Part shown: positions 22,874 through 54,300 of the stretch, piece after piece | Numbering within the stretch: the first letter of the stretch is position 1 | How the letters are laid out: each line of letters opens with the position of its first letter | Source of the DNA: Amoebidium appalachense | Lineage: Eukaryota; Ichthyosporea | Assembly: GCA_963693365.1 (NCBI GenBank) | Contig: CAVNZM010000009.1 | Span: 744,001 to 808,000, forward strand | Direction: 5' to 3' | DNA: 64,000 nt | Made by a program: the position numbers and the translations under genes | Notes under the pieces: model-generated | Told to the model about the DNA's origin: nothing | Database searches by the model: none | Seen by the model: only the letters and a program-made list of their open reading frames with translations

Positions 22874-23504
22874 TACAAAATCCGAAAGCTAGCACACAGA
22901 GCAGCTAAGCTATTAGCTATATTATTATTAGCTATATTATTAGCCACATACTATGTACATGAGAATGTGTTATGGTCATCCCAGTACAATATGAGGTAAC
23001 TGTCCCATCCCAACAATGGGCTGCTTTGCACAGCCTATCTTACGACAAGAATTAAACACACAAAAGTGCACGACACAGTAAAAATGTTTTCTCAAAAACC
23101 CAACCCATTGGATCTCATGTTCCTACCTGCTCCTGTGTCAGAGTCACAACCGCCTGTCTGCCAGCAGCTAGCAAAGGCAATTCCCCATCAGGAAACAGCT
23201 CTGGCAGCCTCAGAGCACACCTCTGCACGTAGGGTAGCACACAGCCGTAGAAGTCAAACCCGGGAACGTTGGCACTCATCCACTCCACTGCAGCACTTAA
23301 TGACTCGAAATCTTCAGAACTAAGGTGGGAGCGATGGGTCTTTTCACCGAGTAGGATGAGGGTGGATGTGAAGTTGGAAAAGTCGGGGATGGGTGGTGAA
23401 AGGATCTCTGTTGTGAGAGCCCAGTGGGAGGGGTCCCTGTTAGGAAGAGGGAGAGAGGTAGTCATTGTGGTGGTGAGTGCTCGTTGGGTGCTTGAATGAA
23501 ACAA
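20662..23504 (-). CDS. PARG: Poly(ADP-ribose) glycohydrolase (PARG), complete, with divergent signature
   Basis: Three exons in phase 0: 23,504-23,127, 22,128-21,757 and 21,300-20,662 (stop), about 462 residues, the length of a compact PARG. The N-terminal accessory helices contain LTQEQ|SSVLLSHAFFLNLPC and INFARLY, as in the family. The macrodomain shows AHVDFAN, then the catalytic glutamates in TQEEI, then YSNYTGY and TGNWGCGVFGGDPHLK. The enzyme cleaves ribose-ribose bonds of poly(ADP-ribose) in nucleus and cytosol. Notably, the usual GGG that precedes QEE by 6-8 residues is absent; the equal-length segment here is SIHKLIPSCTQEE. The diphosphate-binding loop is thus altered while both Glu are kept. 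The exon 3 acceptor is the end of a 78-bp (CA)n run (minus sense). The gene is divergent from the transporter at 24,810. Start codon chosen as the first ATG of the open exon; a later ATG (TTTMTTSLPLP) is possible. Confidence 0.9.
21302..21500. repeat. (GT)n-(GC)n-GT then TnGn composite in PARG intron 2
   Basis: A GT run from 21,302 directly abuts PARG exon 3. A short GCGC block (21,379-21,396), more GT, then a T-tract (21,437-21,465) running into a G-tract (21,466-21,500) follow. Further C-tracts fill 21,620-21,690. Confidence 0.9.
22253..22430 (+). repeat. Dispersed repeat R2, copy 2, in PARG intron 1
   Basis: Same order of conserved blocks as 9,501-9,710 (TTGAATGCG, TACGAAGTAC, AGCAGAGCCCATCCTCAGGG, GAGTTTCGACC, CCAACTCAGA), again preceded by a G-tract. 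The region 22,431-22,680 beyond it is G- and GGT-rich. Confidence 0.65.
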
Positions 23505-23918
23505 GTAGGTGTGAAAGAGTTTTTGCTTCGATATTTATGGAGGGAAAACATGAAGGGATGACCAACTTTGGCTACGTAGTGTAAAAGTCGAATTATATAG
23601 TGCGTGATTTACACTCAATCAAATGCAATGTATAAACATTGAACCAATAGCATACCGATCCTGTCGCCAATCGGATTTACGAGTCAATAGGCTATGCTCA
23701 GAATTTGCCAAAAGCCAAATGCCGCCTGCCAGCGTAAGCAAAAATGACGTGAACAAAAAGCACAAAAAGGACAACTACACTGCATGTAACACTGCAGGGC
23801 ATAGTAATGGAGCGCTCTCGGAAGAAAGTTTATATACTTGTATTAACAGAGTATCAAAAAAGCTGGAAGTTAGTTCTACCCAAGTTGGAAGTAGAGGAAA
23901 TAAATGAAGTGAGAGCCC

Positions 23919-23969
<51 letters not shown>

Positions 23970-24072
23970 GCCCCGTTATACCAGTAGGTGAAGGTAAAGA
24001 AAAAGAAGGAGAGCTATAAATGTCTGGAAACTGTTACATGTGGATCGTTCTGTTGGCCACTAAAATCATACT

Positions 24073-24107
<35 letters not shown>

Positions 24108-24809
24108 AAAAGCCTTGTGCATGTCGCCCACATGTTGTACAAGCTGGCCTGATCATCTACAAACCCCCTACAGGTGGAAGGGGAACACGTGTCAACTTTC
24201 TTTTGATTGGATTTATTCGATGGAAAATATGCAAGTTATTTGACAGAAATATTTAAAAAGTATATAGTGTAGTGTGTATAAACAGAAAATATATATTCAG
24301 AAATTTCATTTATCTTTTCATTTATTCAAAAAAAAAAGTATTTTCTATTAGTAGCCCCATGCAAGAGGTCTACTATCAGAGAAGTAAAAACACAATTGTG
24401 GCCGCTACTAAAAACCCCACTTTGTAAACCCCCTAGGGAGACGGCCCAGCAACAACGTGAAACGGCCGAAGGCTGAAACGTTCTGAGAAACTGACACTTG
24501 CAACGCGAGAAACGAGAATTTCAATGCTTGAAGGGGCCGTGTGTGTGTTCATAATGTGCTTATGATGAACAATAGCTGGTTATACCTTTTTTTGTAGTCG
24601 AGGCACATACAGTACTTTTACACTGTTAGGCGTTGTGGCGAGGAATAGAGAATTCTCCAAAAGTCACAAGAAAGCTCAATAATCAGCCCATTTTGTGTCA
24701 ACGTGGCTTGAGAACCACTCCGGCTCTACACTCCCTGGAACTTTTCAATGTTAGCGAACCAAAATGGTTTCAGGGGGCACTCATTATAAGTATCATCATT
24801 AACACACAC
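23505..24809. promoter_or_regulatory. Divergent intergenic region between PARG and the transporter
   Basis: PARG (minus) and the transporter (plus) start 1.3 kb apart, so promoters of both should lie here. It contains a C-tract (23,920-23,967), a T-tract (24,075-24,105) and a 37-bp motif (24,200-24,236) that recurs at 56,887-56,924. Short ORFs are present (for example 23,807-23,910, MERSRKKVYILVLTEY), but no family is recognised. No clear TATA box was identified. Confidence 0.35.
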
Positions 24810-25997
24810 ATGGCTTCATTACTACAGTGCTTGCCGTTTCCTACTTTCAACCCTTTACCTTGGCTTGAAGAGACCTTACCTACAGATACCATGTTTTTCT
24901 CTTTCCGTTCCCTAAGCACGGAACAAGGCAAAAAATGCGTTTTTTTCCTCGTTACAGTCGGCGCATGCCTCGCATGGGCCGCCGCCTCATCCACTTTAAT
25001 CATGCTCAACAATTACCTGCTGAGAAACGACGGGTTTGATTACCCAGTAATTTTGTGCTCCATGGGTCAGTTATTTTCCTGGTTGGCCGCTGCAGGGTTA
25101 ATTTATTATGGTGCAGCCCAGAGAAAGATGGATTTCACGTGGTCATCTTATTTCCGGACGATTGTTCCCATCGGTATCGCTTCGGCCGGGTCTCTCGCTT
25201 TGGGCAACGCCGCATACCTGTACCTCTCTGTTTCATTCATTCAGATGTTGAAGTCAGCAACACCTGTCATCACTATGCTCGTCATGTTTGCCTTTGGCCT
25301 CGAGTACCCACGACCGAAGCTCATCCTCGCAGTCATAATAATCAGCGTGGCATGTGCATTGGCATCATTGGGCGAGGTAGACATGAACGTGGTTGGGCTA
25401 TGCATGGTTTTGGCTTCTGGTTTTTCGGAGGCGCTGAAAGTTGTCGCCACGGAAAAACTGCTTGGAACAAAGTTCTCAGGTCCCATGGAGGGGGTGTACC
25501 ATGTCTGCCCGGCCACATGGGGGGCCATGTTGGTCGTTACTTGCTTCAAGGAATTACCCCAGTTCATCGAAGAGGGGGGGTACATGAAAATTGTGTATAA
25601 ACCCCATCTCTATTTTCTCGCAGCGTCCCTGGGTTTGGTTGTAAACTGGTTGACACTCGAGGTCATCAAACGTATTAATTCGCTTTCGTTCAAGATTTTC
25701 GCGCAGGCGAAGAACGTGTGTGTGGTAATTCTCGGGGTGGTTATGCTCGGTAATACGGTAACTACCTTACAAGCATGTGCGTATGCTGCATCAATCGGCG
25801 GGTTTTTTCTTTACCAGAAAGCAGTGGCAGAGAAGAAAAAGAAGGATGTTAAGGTGGTGGCGCCCCCTGGGTATATTCCCTTAAGGGGGGACGAGTGGGA
25901 AGAGAACAAGGAAGGAACGGTGGTGGAAATGGGAAAGATGGAGCAAAGAGAAAACGAGACACAGGCAGAGGCAGCGACAGCAGAGAGGATAGTCTAA
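24810..25997 (+). CDS. Triose-phosphate-transporter-family (DMT) membrane transporter
   Basis: A single-exon gene. The first in-frame ATG is at 24,810 (MASLLQCLPF); a second at 24,891 (MFFSFRSL) may be the real start because it lies just before the first helix. About ten hydrophobic segments are evident, beginning VFFLVTVGACLAWAAASSTL. The diagnostic stretch YLYLSVSFIQMLKSATPVIT and a later matching FKIFAQAKNVCVVILGVVML give the internal two-fold repeat of the drug/metabolite transporter superfamily. The motif resembles the TPT branch (sugar phosphate/phosphate translocators, SLC35E-like), which act as antiporters in Golgi or ER membranes. The C-terminal tail is hydrophilic and lysine/glutamate rich (KKKKDVKVV and beyond). 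Substrate cannot be predicted. The absence of introns contrasts with the neighbours. Confidence 0.88.
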   Translation: MASLLQCLPFPTFNPLPWLEETLPTDTMFFSFRSLSTEQGKKCVFFLVTVGACLAWAAASSTLIMLNNYLLRNDGFDYPVILCSMGQLFSWLAAAGLIYYGAAQRKMDFTWSSYFRTIVPIGIASAGSLALGNAAYLYLSVSFIQMLKSATPVITMLVMFAFGLEYPRPKLILAVIIISVACALASLGEVDMNVVGLCMVLASGFSEALKVVATEKLLGTKFSGPMEGVYHVCPATWGAMLVVTCFKELPQFIEEGGYMKIVYKPHLYFLAASLGLVVNWLTLEVIKRINSLSFKIFAQAKNVCVVILGVVMLGNTVTTLQACAYAASIGGFFLYQKAVAEKKKKDVKVVAPPGYIPLRGDEWEENKEGTVVEMGKMEQRENETQAEAATAERIV

Positions 25998-26273
25998 AGG
26001 CCAAGGTGTGTGGCACGAGTTTGATGCACGAATGCCCCTTTCTCTTTTGTTCTTTTTCCTTTTTTTCACGTATTCCCCGTTCACCAAATTCGTTTTCGGC
26101 ACAATTTGAAAGATTAGTACTTGCACACAGATATGCATACCACACACAGCTTGCACAAACACACCTACACACGCACGACACCAAAATCACACGCACATGC
26201 ACACGCACACGCACCAGCGCACCCGCACCAGCACACACACGCACATGCACACGCACAAGCGCGTGTGCGCGCG

Positions 26274-26331
<58 letters not shown>

Positions 26332-26861
26332 GAGCACCCATCCATCCTCCCACCTCTTACAAACATGCACACTTACACCAACCCAGCTGTGGCGATGTTA
26401 TCCATACATAGTTTCAATATTGTGTTATTATTGTAGGGAATGGGCAATAACAGAAGGATACATGGAATAACGAGAACTATGAGAACATGTGTGTACAACT
26501 ATTGCACGAGCGCGTTAACGATATGAATGTATAGGTTTGTTTCCTTACCTAAATTGTAATGTCATGCCGAGAAACCGAAAGATAGTTCAGAACGGACGTT
26601 GTATACAGGGGTCTCTTTAGACTATTAGATATGCGCATATGTGTATTGGAAAATCACTCACAAGAGGGTTATGGCCCAAAATAAATATTTGTTGTGTATT
26701 TATTTGTCTTCCATTTTTTCTGTAATATAGCACTCGGCCGGTCCCGTTTGCCATATACAAATGATGATCACGATATATATGTATGCCCATTCCCCCCCCC
26801 CCCCCCCCCTCCCCCCCCCCCCCCCCCCTCCCCCCTTCCTCCCCTCCACCACCGCCACACA

Positions 26862-26908
<47 letters not shown>

Positions 26909-27034
26909 GTGCGCGTGCGCAACACTCATACACTCGTACACGCACATACACGTGCATACACACACGCACACACATGCACATGTTACACACAACGCGACAC
27001 TTGCACGTGCACACAACACACACCAACACACACA

Positions 27035-27085
<51 letters not shown>

Positions 27086-27721
27086 CCCTGGCGATCCCTC
27101 TGTCCCTGGCCTTCTCCTGGCTCCCCTTCTCAAACTAAGGACCACTCCGACCAACCTGTTACATGACCCCCCCCCCCCCCCCCCCTCCCCCTCCTCGGGA
27201 CCAAACCCCACACAACCACACACACGTGCACCCCACCCCCACCACCCCACCACCATGATCACTTAGGAGGACAGCAGGGGAACACAAAAGCGTGTGCATC
27301 CGCTCAATGATTTGGTTGTTTGGTTTTTAGGGGAAGGGGTGGGGAGGGATGCTTGTGTTCGTGTGTTGGAGAGGTACCGGTGTGGGGAGAGGGAGGTGGT
27401 GGTGGTGGTTGTGGTTGGGGGGGGGCTCGAGGAGGAGGAGACCGAAGGAGAGGCCGGCAAGGGGGGTGGGAGGCGAATTGAAGAGGGGGAGGGGTTAAGG
27501 GAGTATCCGAGGGGGCATAGGGAGATGTGGGGGAGGCGGGAGGCCCGGTTTTCTGGGGAGGGGGCAGGGGGGGGGGGGGGGGGGGGGGGGGGGTGGGGGT
27601 GGGTCGTTAACTCGGTGCCGTTTTTCGCCATGATCTTACACGTACACAAATGAGGATTATCTTGCAAGGTGCCGGTCGGTAGCGCAACTTCAGGCACTGC
27701 GACCACACATGTACACTAAAT

Positions 27722-27757
<36 letters not shown>

Positions 27758-27799
27758 TCGGAAGCTGAAATCAACATGTACACGCGCGCACACATTCAT

Positions 27800-27864
<65 letters not shown>

Positions 27865-28481
27865 AGACACACACATACACACACACACAACACGTGCTCA
27901 ACACCTACACATGAACAATTCCTGTCGACCTGCACTTCTCATATGTGTTCTCATTGAAACTCCCCACACTATATTACTTTCTTAATAACTACGAAAACTG
28001 GTGCACAGCACCCATGCAATAAGAATTCATATACACTACTAACTAGAACCGCTTAGTGGCTAAAAAAAAGTCTATCACACAATTTAGGATATTAGAGGTT
28101 CCTTTCTGTATTATATTTCTGATTTCTGATGTGTGGCTCACAAACACTAGGTGTTGCTATGGCCAACTGTCTCGCCTCTTAAGTGCAAACATCGAAATCC
28201 ATATTTCAATAGTAACCCCATAACATGATATAATGAAAACGCGTGTAAATAGCAAAATCCCAATATCATAGCCCAAAAGGCCTAGTTGCAATAAAGGGGG
28301 AGAAAGATGGAAAAGGGAACAAAAAAACCAAGAGCCTCCAAAAACAAAAACCTTGGATCAAAAATGCAACAATCGAAATTTATCAATTATCATCATAAGC
28401 CCCTTAAAAAAAGAATTTCAGAGCACACGGGCAGTTCATCAACCATTCACCCAAGTCAACCTTGCCAATCGGGAACAAAGA

Positions 28482-28512
<31 letters not shown>

Positions 28513-28752
28513 TCACCATACAGAAACACAAACACAGAAACACGAACACAGAAACACACGCGTGCACCCTCCTCCACCCAACTATCCCCCTCCCCCCATC
28601 CCACATCAATCAATCCCATGGCCACAACCACCCACATGCAAACACAGTGTAATAACTCACAAAACACACCACTCCACATTTCCTTCCTATCGATATCAAA
28701 CTCACATCCTATTGGCAAGTTTTCTTTTCTTGTTACCCAATCAAATCCAGCG
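25998..28752. repeat. Repeat-rich intergenic region between the transporter and the phosphotransferase
   Basis: (CA)n and CGCA variants at 26,140-26,329 and 26,855-27,080; C-tracts at 26,791-26,828, 27,167-27,185 and 28,482-28,509; G-tracts at 27,567-27,592 and 27,722-27,756; (CA)n at 27,801-27,858. Non-repetitive islands (26,400-26,790; 27,620-27,715; 27,905-28,480; 28,600-28,752) show no supported gene. The minus strand near 27,700-27,660 has a possible short exon between GGTCGCAG and GTACGT, but nothing confirms it. Confidence 0.7.
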
Positions 28753-37124
<8,372 letters not shown>

Positions 37125-38221
37125 TTCCTCGTGTTTGCTAACACACCATATAGTCAATGTTATATCAAAGTGATGTCTTTACAGTCACTGTTCCGGCACA
37201 CAGACACGCCGCGGTGTGGCAGCAAAAGCCTTTTGCGTTCAAACGTCACTCAGCTGAGCGTCGGTTGCTTTCCGCCCGTGTGTTAAAACCTGGACACACG
37301 TATGCGTGAGTAAATAATTGTATAAAATATTTAAGTCCAACCAGGCAGGCGATAATGTTATATTTTAAAATCCTTTAATTACTGTCGTAGCGTTTGATTG
37401 GTAGTTTTGAAATCGCATATTCGCCAACCCCGGGTGGAACTCGATCGTACTAATGCCAACGTCGGACCAAAATGGTTTTCCAAAGGAAGAACCTGTATGC
37501 CTATGCAAAAATCCATGCATTTATATGCTTTCTATCCACTTTTTTATCTTTGTTCAATTCATTTACAAAGCGTTCAGAATATACTTCGGGGCTTGAACGG
37601 ACATGCTTCAGAACTCGTTTTCACGCTGAACAGGTGATTAGCCATATTAGGAAGGTAGGTGATAATGCTCTTGCTCATAGCCAATGGGGATTGGTTTTCG
37701 CACATTTGACGTCATAGGAAGATCTGAAGGATCTCGCGCCGTTGCCACGGAGTAACATTGACCTGAACTCATTACCTGACCTGAACTCAATACGACCTTA
37801 GTCCTAGTTGCAAGAAAAACAGAAGAGAGTAGGGAGTTTATAAGTGTGTATTGTTGTGAGACAAAACCATTGGTTGGTCGTTAAAACGCCAGTTTCGATT
37901 GTGCAAGTGACACGGGCTAGGTTTGTGGGGTGACGGAGGACGAACAGCCTATAGAGATCTACTCAAGACAGTGATAGCGTGGTAGAACTGAGAACTGTGA
38001 CGGTGAACGAAACAGGCATAACAGGTGTTTAGGTAGTGTATATGCGCATACGGACTGATTCACTTGAACTTCTGTGTCTTTTGCGCATGTTTGACATCGG
38101 ATAGCGCATCCCCGTGGTCACTTCTATTCTAACATCGGTACCCCCCGGTGCCATCTCACACGTTCAAAATCTTACTGTTTCCCTGCAAATCTGACAGTAC
38201 GATTGCATATAGACAGAAACC
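37125..38221. promoter_or_regulatory. Divergent promoter region (phosphotransferase / BTB gene) with a CRE
   Basis: Complex, repeat-poor sequence of 1.1 kb separates the two divergent starts. A perfect palindromic CRE, TGACGTCA, lies at 37,707-37,714, preceded by CCAAT at 37,680-37,684. These are the sort of elements found in shared promoters, but their use here is inference. Confidence 0.4.
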
Positions 38222-43249
<5,028 letters not shown>

Positions 43250-43447
43250 CTAATGAACGTGTGGTGACGCGCTCCTTAGGTCACCGTTCATTTAGGTGTA
43301 ACTAACGTTGGCAGAGCACCCTTGTAAGCTCACTGGTTCTTATTACACTACTTGAACACGGTATAATCTATAAATATATGGTCAACCAGCCCGATTGTTA
43401 TTATTTATCACTCTGTGTCATCTATTTCCCCTCTATTTCCCCTCTAC

Positions 43448-43523
<76 letters not shown>

Positions 43524-44075
43524 GACATGCACCCATACACGAGTAAACACAGACGCAAAGACGAGCTCACACAGCACTCCTAATGTCGCTGCCACCACAC
43601 ACTCATAAACGGACGTGTCGAGACAACCATATTAGCATTAGATAGGCTAAGCGCATGAAAGCACACACGCGCGCGCGCGTGCACACACAAACACACACAC
43701 ACACACACACAGACACAGACACGGACACACTGTACGCATACGCACACGTACTTGCACACACACGCGCACGCACACACATGTGTGCTTTTATGCGCTCAGC
43801 TGTGTTTGCTGTGTGTGGAAGTGCAACAGGAAATCTGTTGAGTGCAGTTGAGTGGATGGGTGACTTGATGGTGTGTTATTGTGCCGGAGATACGTTGGTG
43901 TGTGGTGGTGTTTATAAGTGGGGGGAGGGGTTGGAAAACGTGAAAGTGTCAGGCAACTCAACCCAATCACATGGTTGGTAGCACGATTATAACCGAAGTA
44001 ATGCCCACAGAAACTGGAGTGGAGAGAGGACACAGGGCTGAAGTCTTTTGCAGTCCTCAGCATGGAGTACTAGGA
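43250..44075. other. Intergenic region after the BTB gene
   Basis: Contains repeat R1 copy 2 with its (CA)n (annotated separately) and CA-rich sequence at 43,662-43,790. The rest is complex with no recognised gene. Confidence 0.5.
43299..43450 (-). repeat. Dispersed repeat R1, copy 2 (inverted)
   Basis: Reverse complement of 1,334-1,484 with few differences, such as a TATTTCCCC duplication. Its TTGTAGAGG end again runs straight into (CA)n (43,451-43,517). Confidence 0.75.
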
Positions 44076-44189
44076 CCTGCCATATTTGGACGTGGTGTTC
44101 CACACCTTCCTTATTTAGATGGGATGGTACTCCACCTGCCTTATTTGGACGTAGCGGGACCATACCTGCCTTACTTGGGCATGGTGGTG
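44076..44189 (+). repeat. 30-bp minisatellite, about 3.8 copies
   Basis: Units CCTGCCATATTTGGACGTGG..., CTTCCTTATTTAGATGGGAT... and CTGCCTTATTTGGACGTAGC... each span 30 bp. The period is a multiple of three, so a 75-residue plus-strand frame (43,971-44,198) reads repeated LPYLD-type decapeptides. There is no evidence this frame is expressed. Confidence 0.75.
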
Positions 44190-45869
<1,680 letters not shown>

Positions 45870-46202
45870 TTGCGTATTAACACACCCCCGTTTTCGGATA
45901 ATACGCAAGGTGCCAATACGCCAACACACAATTTTATCATATGGCAATTTACTATGTATTTATATATGAGTATGGGGGGATGTCTAGGAGTATCCCTATA
46001 CTATCTCCGCCCAGGCAGTGTACCAATGCCCGAGCGTCTACTGTACTATTACAACCCTGATCTCATTCAGAACCCACAACTCATGTGTCAAAAATATAAC
46101 ACCACCCAATCACATTACAAACCTCCCACCCACATGCAAAGCACAAGCATCATTAAAACAGCTCTCAGGGCCTACGCAGCAGCAGACCAGGCCGGAAAAT
46201 GA
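45870..46202 (+). CDS. Small unrecognised ORF with a hydrophobic segment
   Basis: A 110-codon frame in ordinary, non-repetitive sequence. Near its middle is a hydrophobic stretch (WQFTMYLYMSMGGCLGVSLY) followed by YLRPGSVPMPERLLYYYNPD, the sort of short helix and Tyr/Pro-rich tail seen in small mitochondrial inner-membrane subunits. I do not recognise a family. The first ATG may not be the real start. It could be an exon or chance. Confidence 0.3.
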   Translation: MRINTPPFSDNTQGANTPTHNFIIWQFTMYLYMSMGGCLGVSLYYLRPGSVPMPERLLYYYNPDLIQNPQLMCQKYNTTQSHYKPPTHMQSTSIIKTALRAYAAADQAGK

Positions 46203-46559
46203 ACATGTAGAGTCTACGTTGTGTAGACTCAGGCATCCCAGTCACCACCATCGTCACTCTGGTGGTCATCATCCCTGCACGGTGATTGTGTTAATGACTG
46301 AAAGACAATCTGATTGGTTGCTTTTTTATAAGCAGCCACTGTGATTGGACTTCACCTAGCATCCTCTGCTTATTCTGACCTGGCGAATCAGGTTAAAAAT
46401 GTAGCACAGCGTACGTAGTATACATTCACGACGGGCAACACCACAAGAGCACACACTTAGTAATCTGTTTCAGCAGAACCGATACTCAGCGGGCAGGGCG
46501 TGGGCGGGAGGGGAAGGGGGGGGGGGGGGGGGGGGAGGGGGGCAAGTCTTCCCAGTTAG

Positions 46560-46598
<39 letters not shown>

Positions 46599-46826
46599 TG
46601 TGTGCGTGTGTGTGTGTGCGTGTGTGTGTGTTCAAGGGGGAGAGGGGGGAGATGGAGTGTAGAGAATACTCACACATGTGGCAGACAGCCGTCCCTAAAC
46701 ACTGCATCACAACACTATCACAAAAACAGAGCATCCCACGATACACACCATACAAGAGTAAATTGCACACCAAGAATGAAAAGAAAAAAGGAAAAGATGT
46801 AAAAAGGGAGGAGCGATGAATGCCTT

Positions 46827-52062
<5,236 letters not shown>

Positions 52063-52809
52063 CTAAAATTAAATCTGTGTGGAAAAAGCATGCAGATCGA
52101 GCCATTAGAAACAAAGGAACGAAGGGCCCATCAAAAGAAACTAGTATTCCCAACCGTTTTTGATAAGCGAGTAAAGGATTGATGGGCAAGATTGTGACGG
52201 TGTTTGTGTGTGTATGTGTGTGTGCGTTTGTGTGTGCGGACGCGCGTGCGCCTGCAAGTGCATGCGGTGTGCATGCGCGATTGTGTGTATTGAGAGTTGG
52301 TGGTGGGTTCAGACGGGGCCGGGGGGGGGAGGGGGGGACGGGGGGGGGTTTAGAGAGTTGGGGAAGGGCGGGCGGGCATAGGGGGAGGGGGAGGGGGGGG
52401 GGGGAGGGGGGGGGGGGGGGGAGAAGAGGCAAAGGAAGTTCAATTGCATCAAATCCCCACCAAGCAAGCGAAGCGGCCAACTGCAAAACAAAAGATCAAC
52501 AGCCAGATAACCATAATAGCAGCGTACAACTTCTTTTTCTTCGGCTAATTCTCCTTAAATCCTCTACCTGCCCAACCACCTCTGCGTGAAATAACAAATA
52601 GCACACAAAATGTGGCAACCCAAGGTGACACAATGCTCTTTAACATGCACTAGAACGTGTCGGGACTCACCCTTGCCTGCTTCAAGGATGAAAACGAAGC
52701 CTTAAATAGGTTATCAAACCAGTTCGTAGACTGCTCCTCTTTGCCACGTGCAAACTTATTAGATTTCGAATCTCCAAGTTAAAAAAACAGCCCAAACCTC
52801 AGGACGTCC
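52063..52809. other. Region upstream of the proline-rich gene
   Basis: GT- and G-rich sequence at 52,196-52,430, otherwise complex. It may contain a 5' exon or promoter. A possible minus-strand acceptor TTTTGCAG lies at 52,480-52,490, but the exon it would open does not splice in frame. Confidence 0.35.
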
Positions 52810-53415
52810 TCACCCTGTCATGCAAATTTTCTGTCCTACAGGCCCTGTGTTCCAAATGTCACCCTGTCTCACAACACACCCACTTCTTATACAGATGCAA
52901 GTTTCCTTAAACAGGTGTAGAATAGGAAGATCCTCTTTCAAAATCAACGCCACTTCAGTGCAACTTTGAGAACAGCTGGAAACCAAAAAATAACTGAGTG
53001 CAAAGGCTAAGGGAAACTGCAATACGTCATCCTTTTGCGTCCGCCGAAAGCAGCCTCGTGACCCAAAGCGAATCAAAATGATCTTTGGGTGTTTTGGTAT
53101 CCAATCGTATGGGAGAACCGTTACGTAAGCGGCAAGGGGGACCTTGGCCCAGGCTGAGAGCCACAGCTTTGAAACGGCCATCAAAACGGGGGCAACAAAA
53201 AGGCGTTTCCTCCAAAGGTAGCTCTTATTTTTCAAGGCTGACAAAACTCTCCTTCCGAGGCGACTGATCACGCGCCAACTCATACCCTTGAAAAATAGAG
53301 AGTGAGTATAGTTTATCATACGGCGGCTGAGGCCACAGTCGCACGTGGCATCGTTTTGACCTTTCAGATTTACGATTGGCTGTTCGAGTTTGGGGTTTGC
53401 TAACGGGAGCTCGGT

Positions 53416-53449
<34 letters not shown>

Positions 53450-53790
53450 GAGGGAACGCCATGGGCATGGGCGGAGAAAAAACATGCCAGATACAAACCT
53501 ATTTGGCAACTCATGGCGGCCGGAAGTGCGTGTGTGTGTGCGGCCGCGCGCGCGCGTGTTTGTTTTTTTTTTTTGTTTTTTTTGTTTGTTTTTTTTTGTG
53601 GTGGCAGTGTTGCCTGAAGGTGCCACGATATAACAACACCATCAATGGTATTTTTAGGCCGCCTTGCCATGGCTGAACAATTGTCCATGCAATCACATCT
53701 CAGAGATAGTTCTATATTTTGCAAAAGGTGGTTGCGTTGATAATATACAGTTGGGTGCAAACCCAGGGCATACCACATGTGCCGGGCCAA
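52810..53790 (-). CDS. Long unrecognised ORF (326 codons)
   Basis: An uninterrupted minus-strand frame of 981 nt crosses mostly ordinary sequence but also two homopolymer stretches (a T/G-run coding Lys/Asn and an A-tract coding poly-Phe). The C-terminal 150 residues are compositionally normal (for example PYDWIPKHPKIILIRFGSRG), with no domain I can name. Length without stops argues against chance. Poly-Phe and poly-Lys argue against a normal protein. It may be a decayed mobile-element gene. No splice model is supported. Confidence 0.25.
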
Positions 53791-54300
53791 GCGGCTGCAA
53801 TGAAATCTGCACAGCAGCTAAGCTATTATTATACATACTAGTAGAAGTACTAAATACTAACCATTATACAAAAAGATACTGGTTGGGTTTAGGAATTGAA
53901 GCAATCAACACATGGCTCTCATGGCCAGCCCTGTCACCAGATTTCCACCCCTATTCTGCTCCGGCTGGTACCCACCTCATCCACAAAACGTGCGCGTGTA
54001 AAAGAGAATGGTCATACACCCCCCCCCTCCCTCGTCCTTCCACCCCACTTCCCACAGCTGCATCCCACTCCGTTCCTTTTCCCTGTGTCCCTTGTGCTTC
54101 CCCTGAGACTCCTCTCTTATAAAACCACCACATGAACATTAGACTCCAACTCTTTCCTCTAGTAACCAATCCTTCATTCCTCAAAGGAGAAATGCAAACA
54201 GTCAGGAAGATACGTGCCGGAACAGTACGTGAAGAGACGGTTATATGGTCGTCCCCAGATCGTTAGAATCAGCCCATCCAAAACTAAACAGACTTTACGA

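Noticed and set aside
24426-24500. Possible structured RNA around CAACGTGAAACGGCCGAAGG
   Set aside because: A few short complementary stretches are present, but no convincing fold or known family.
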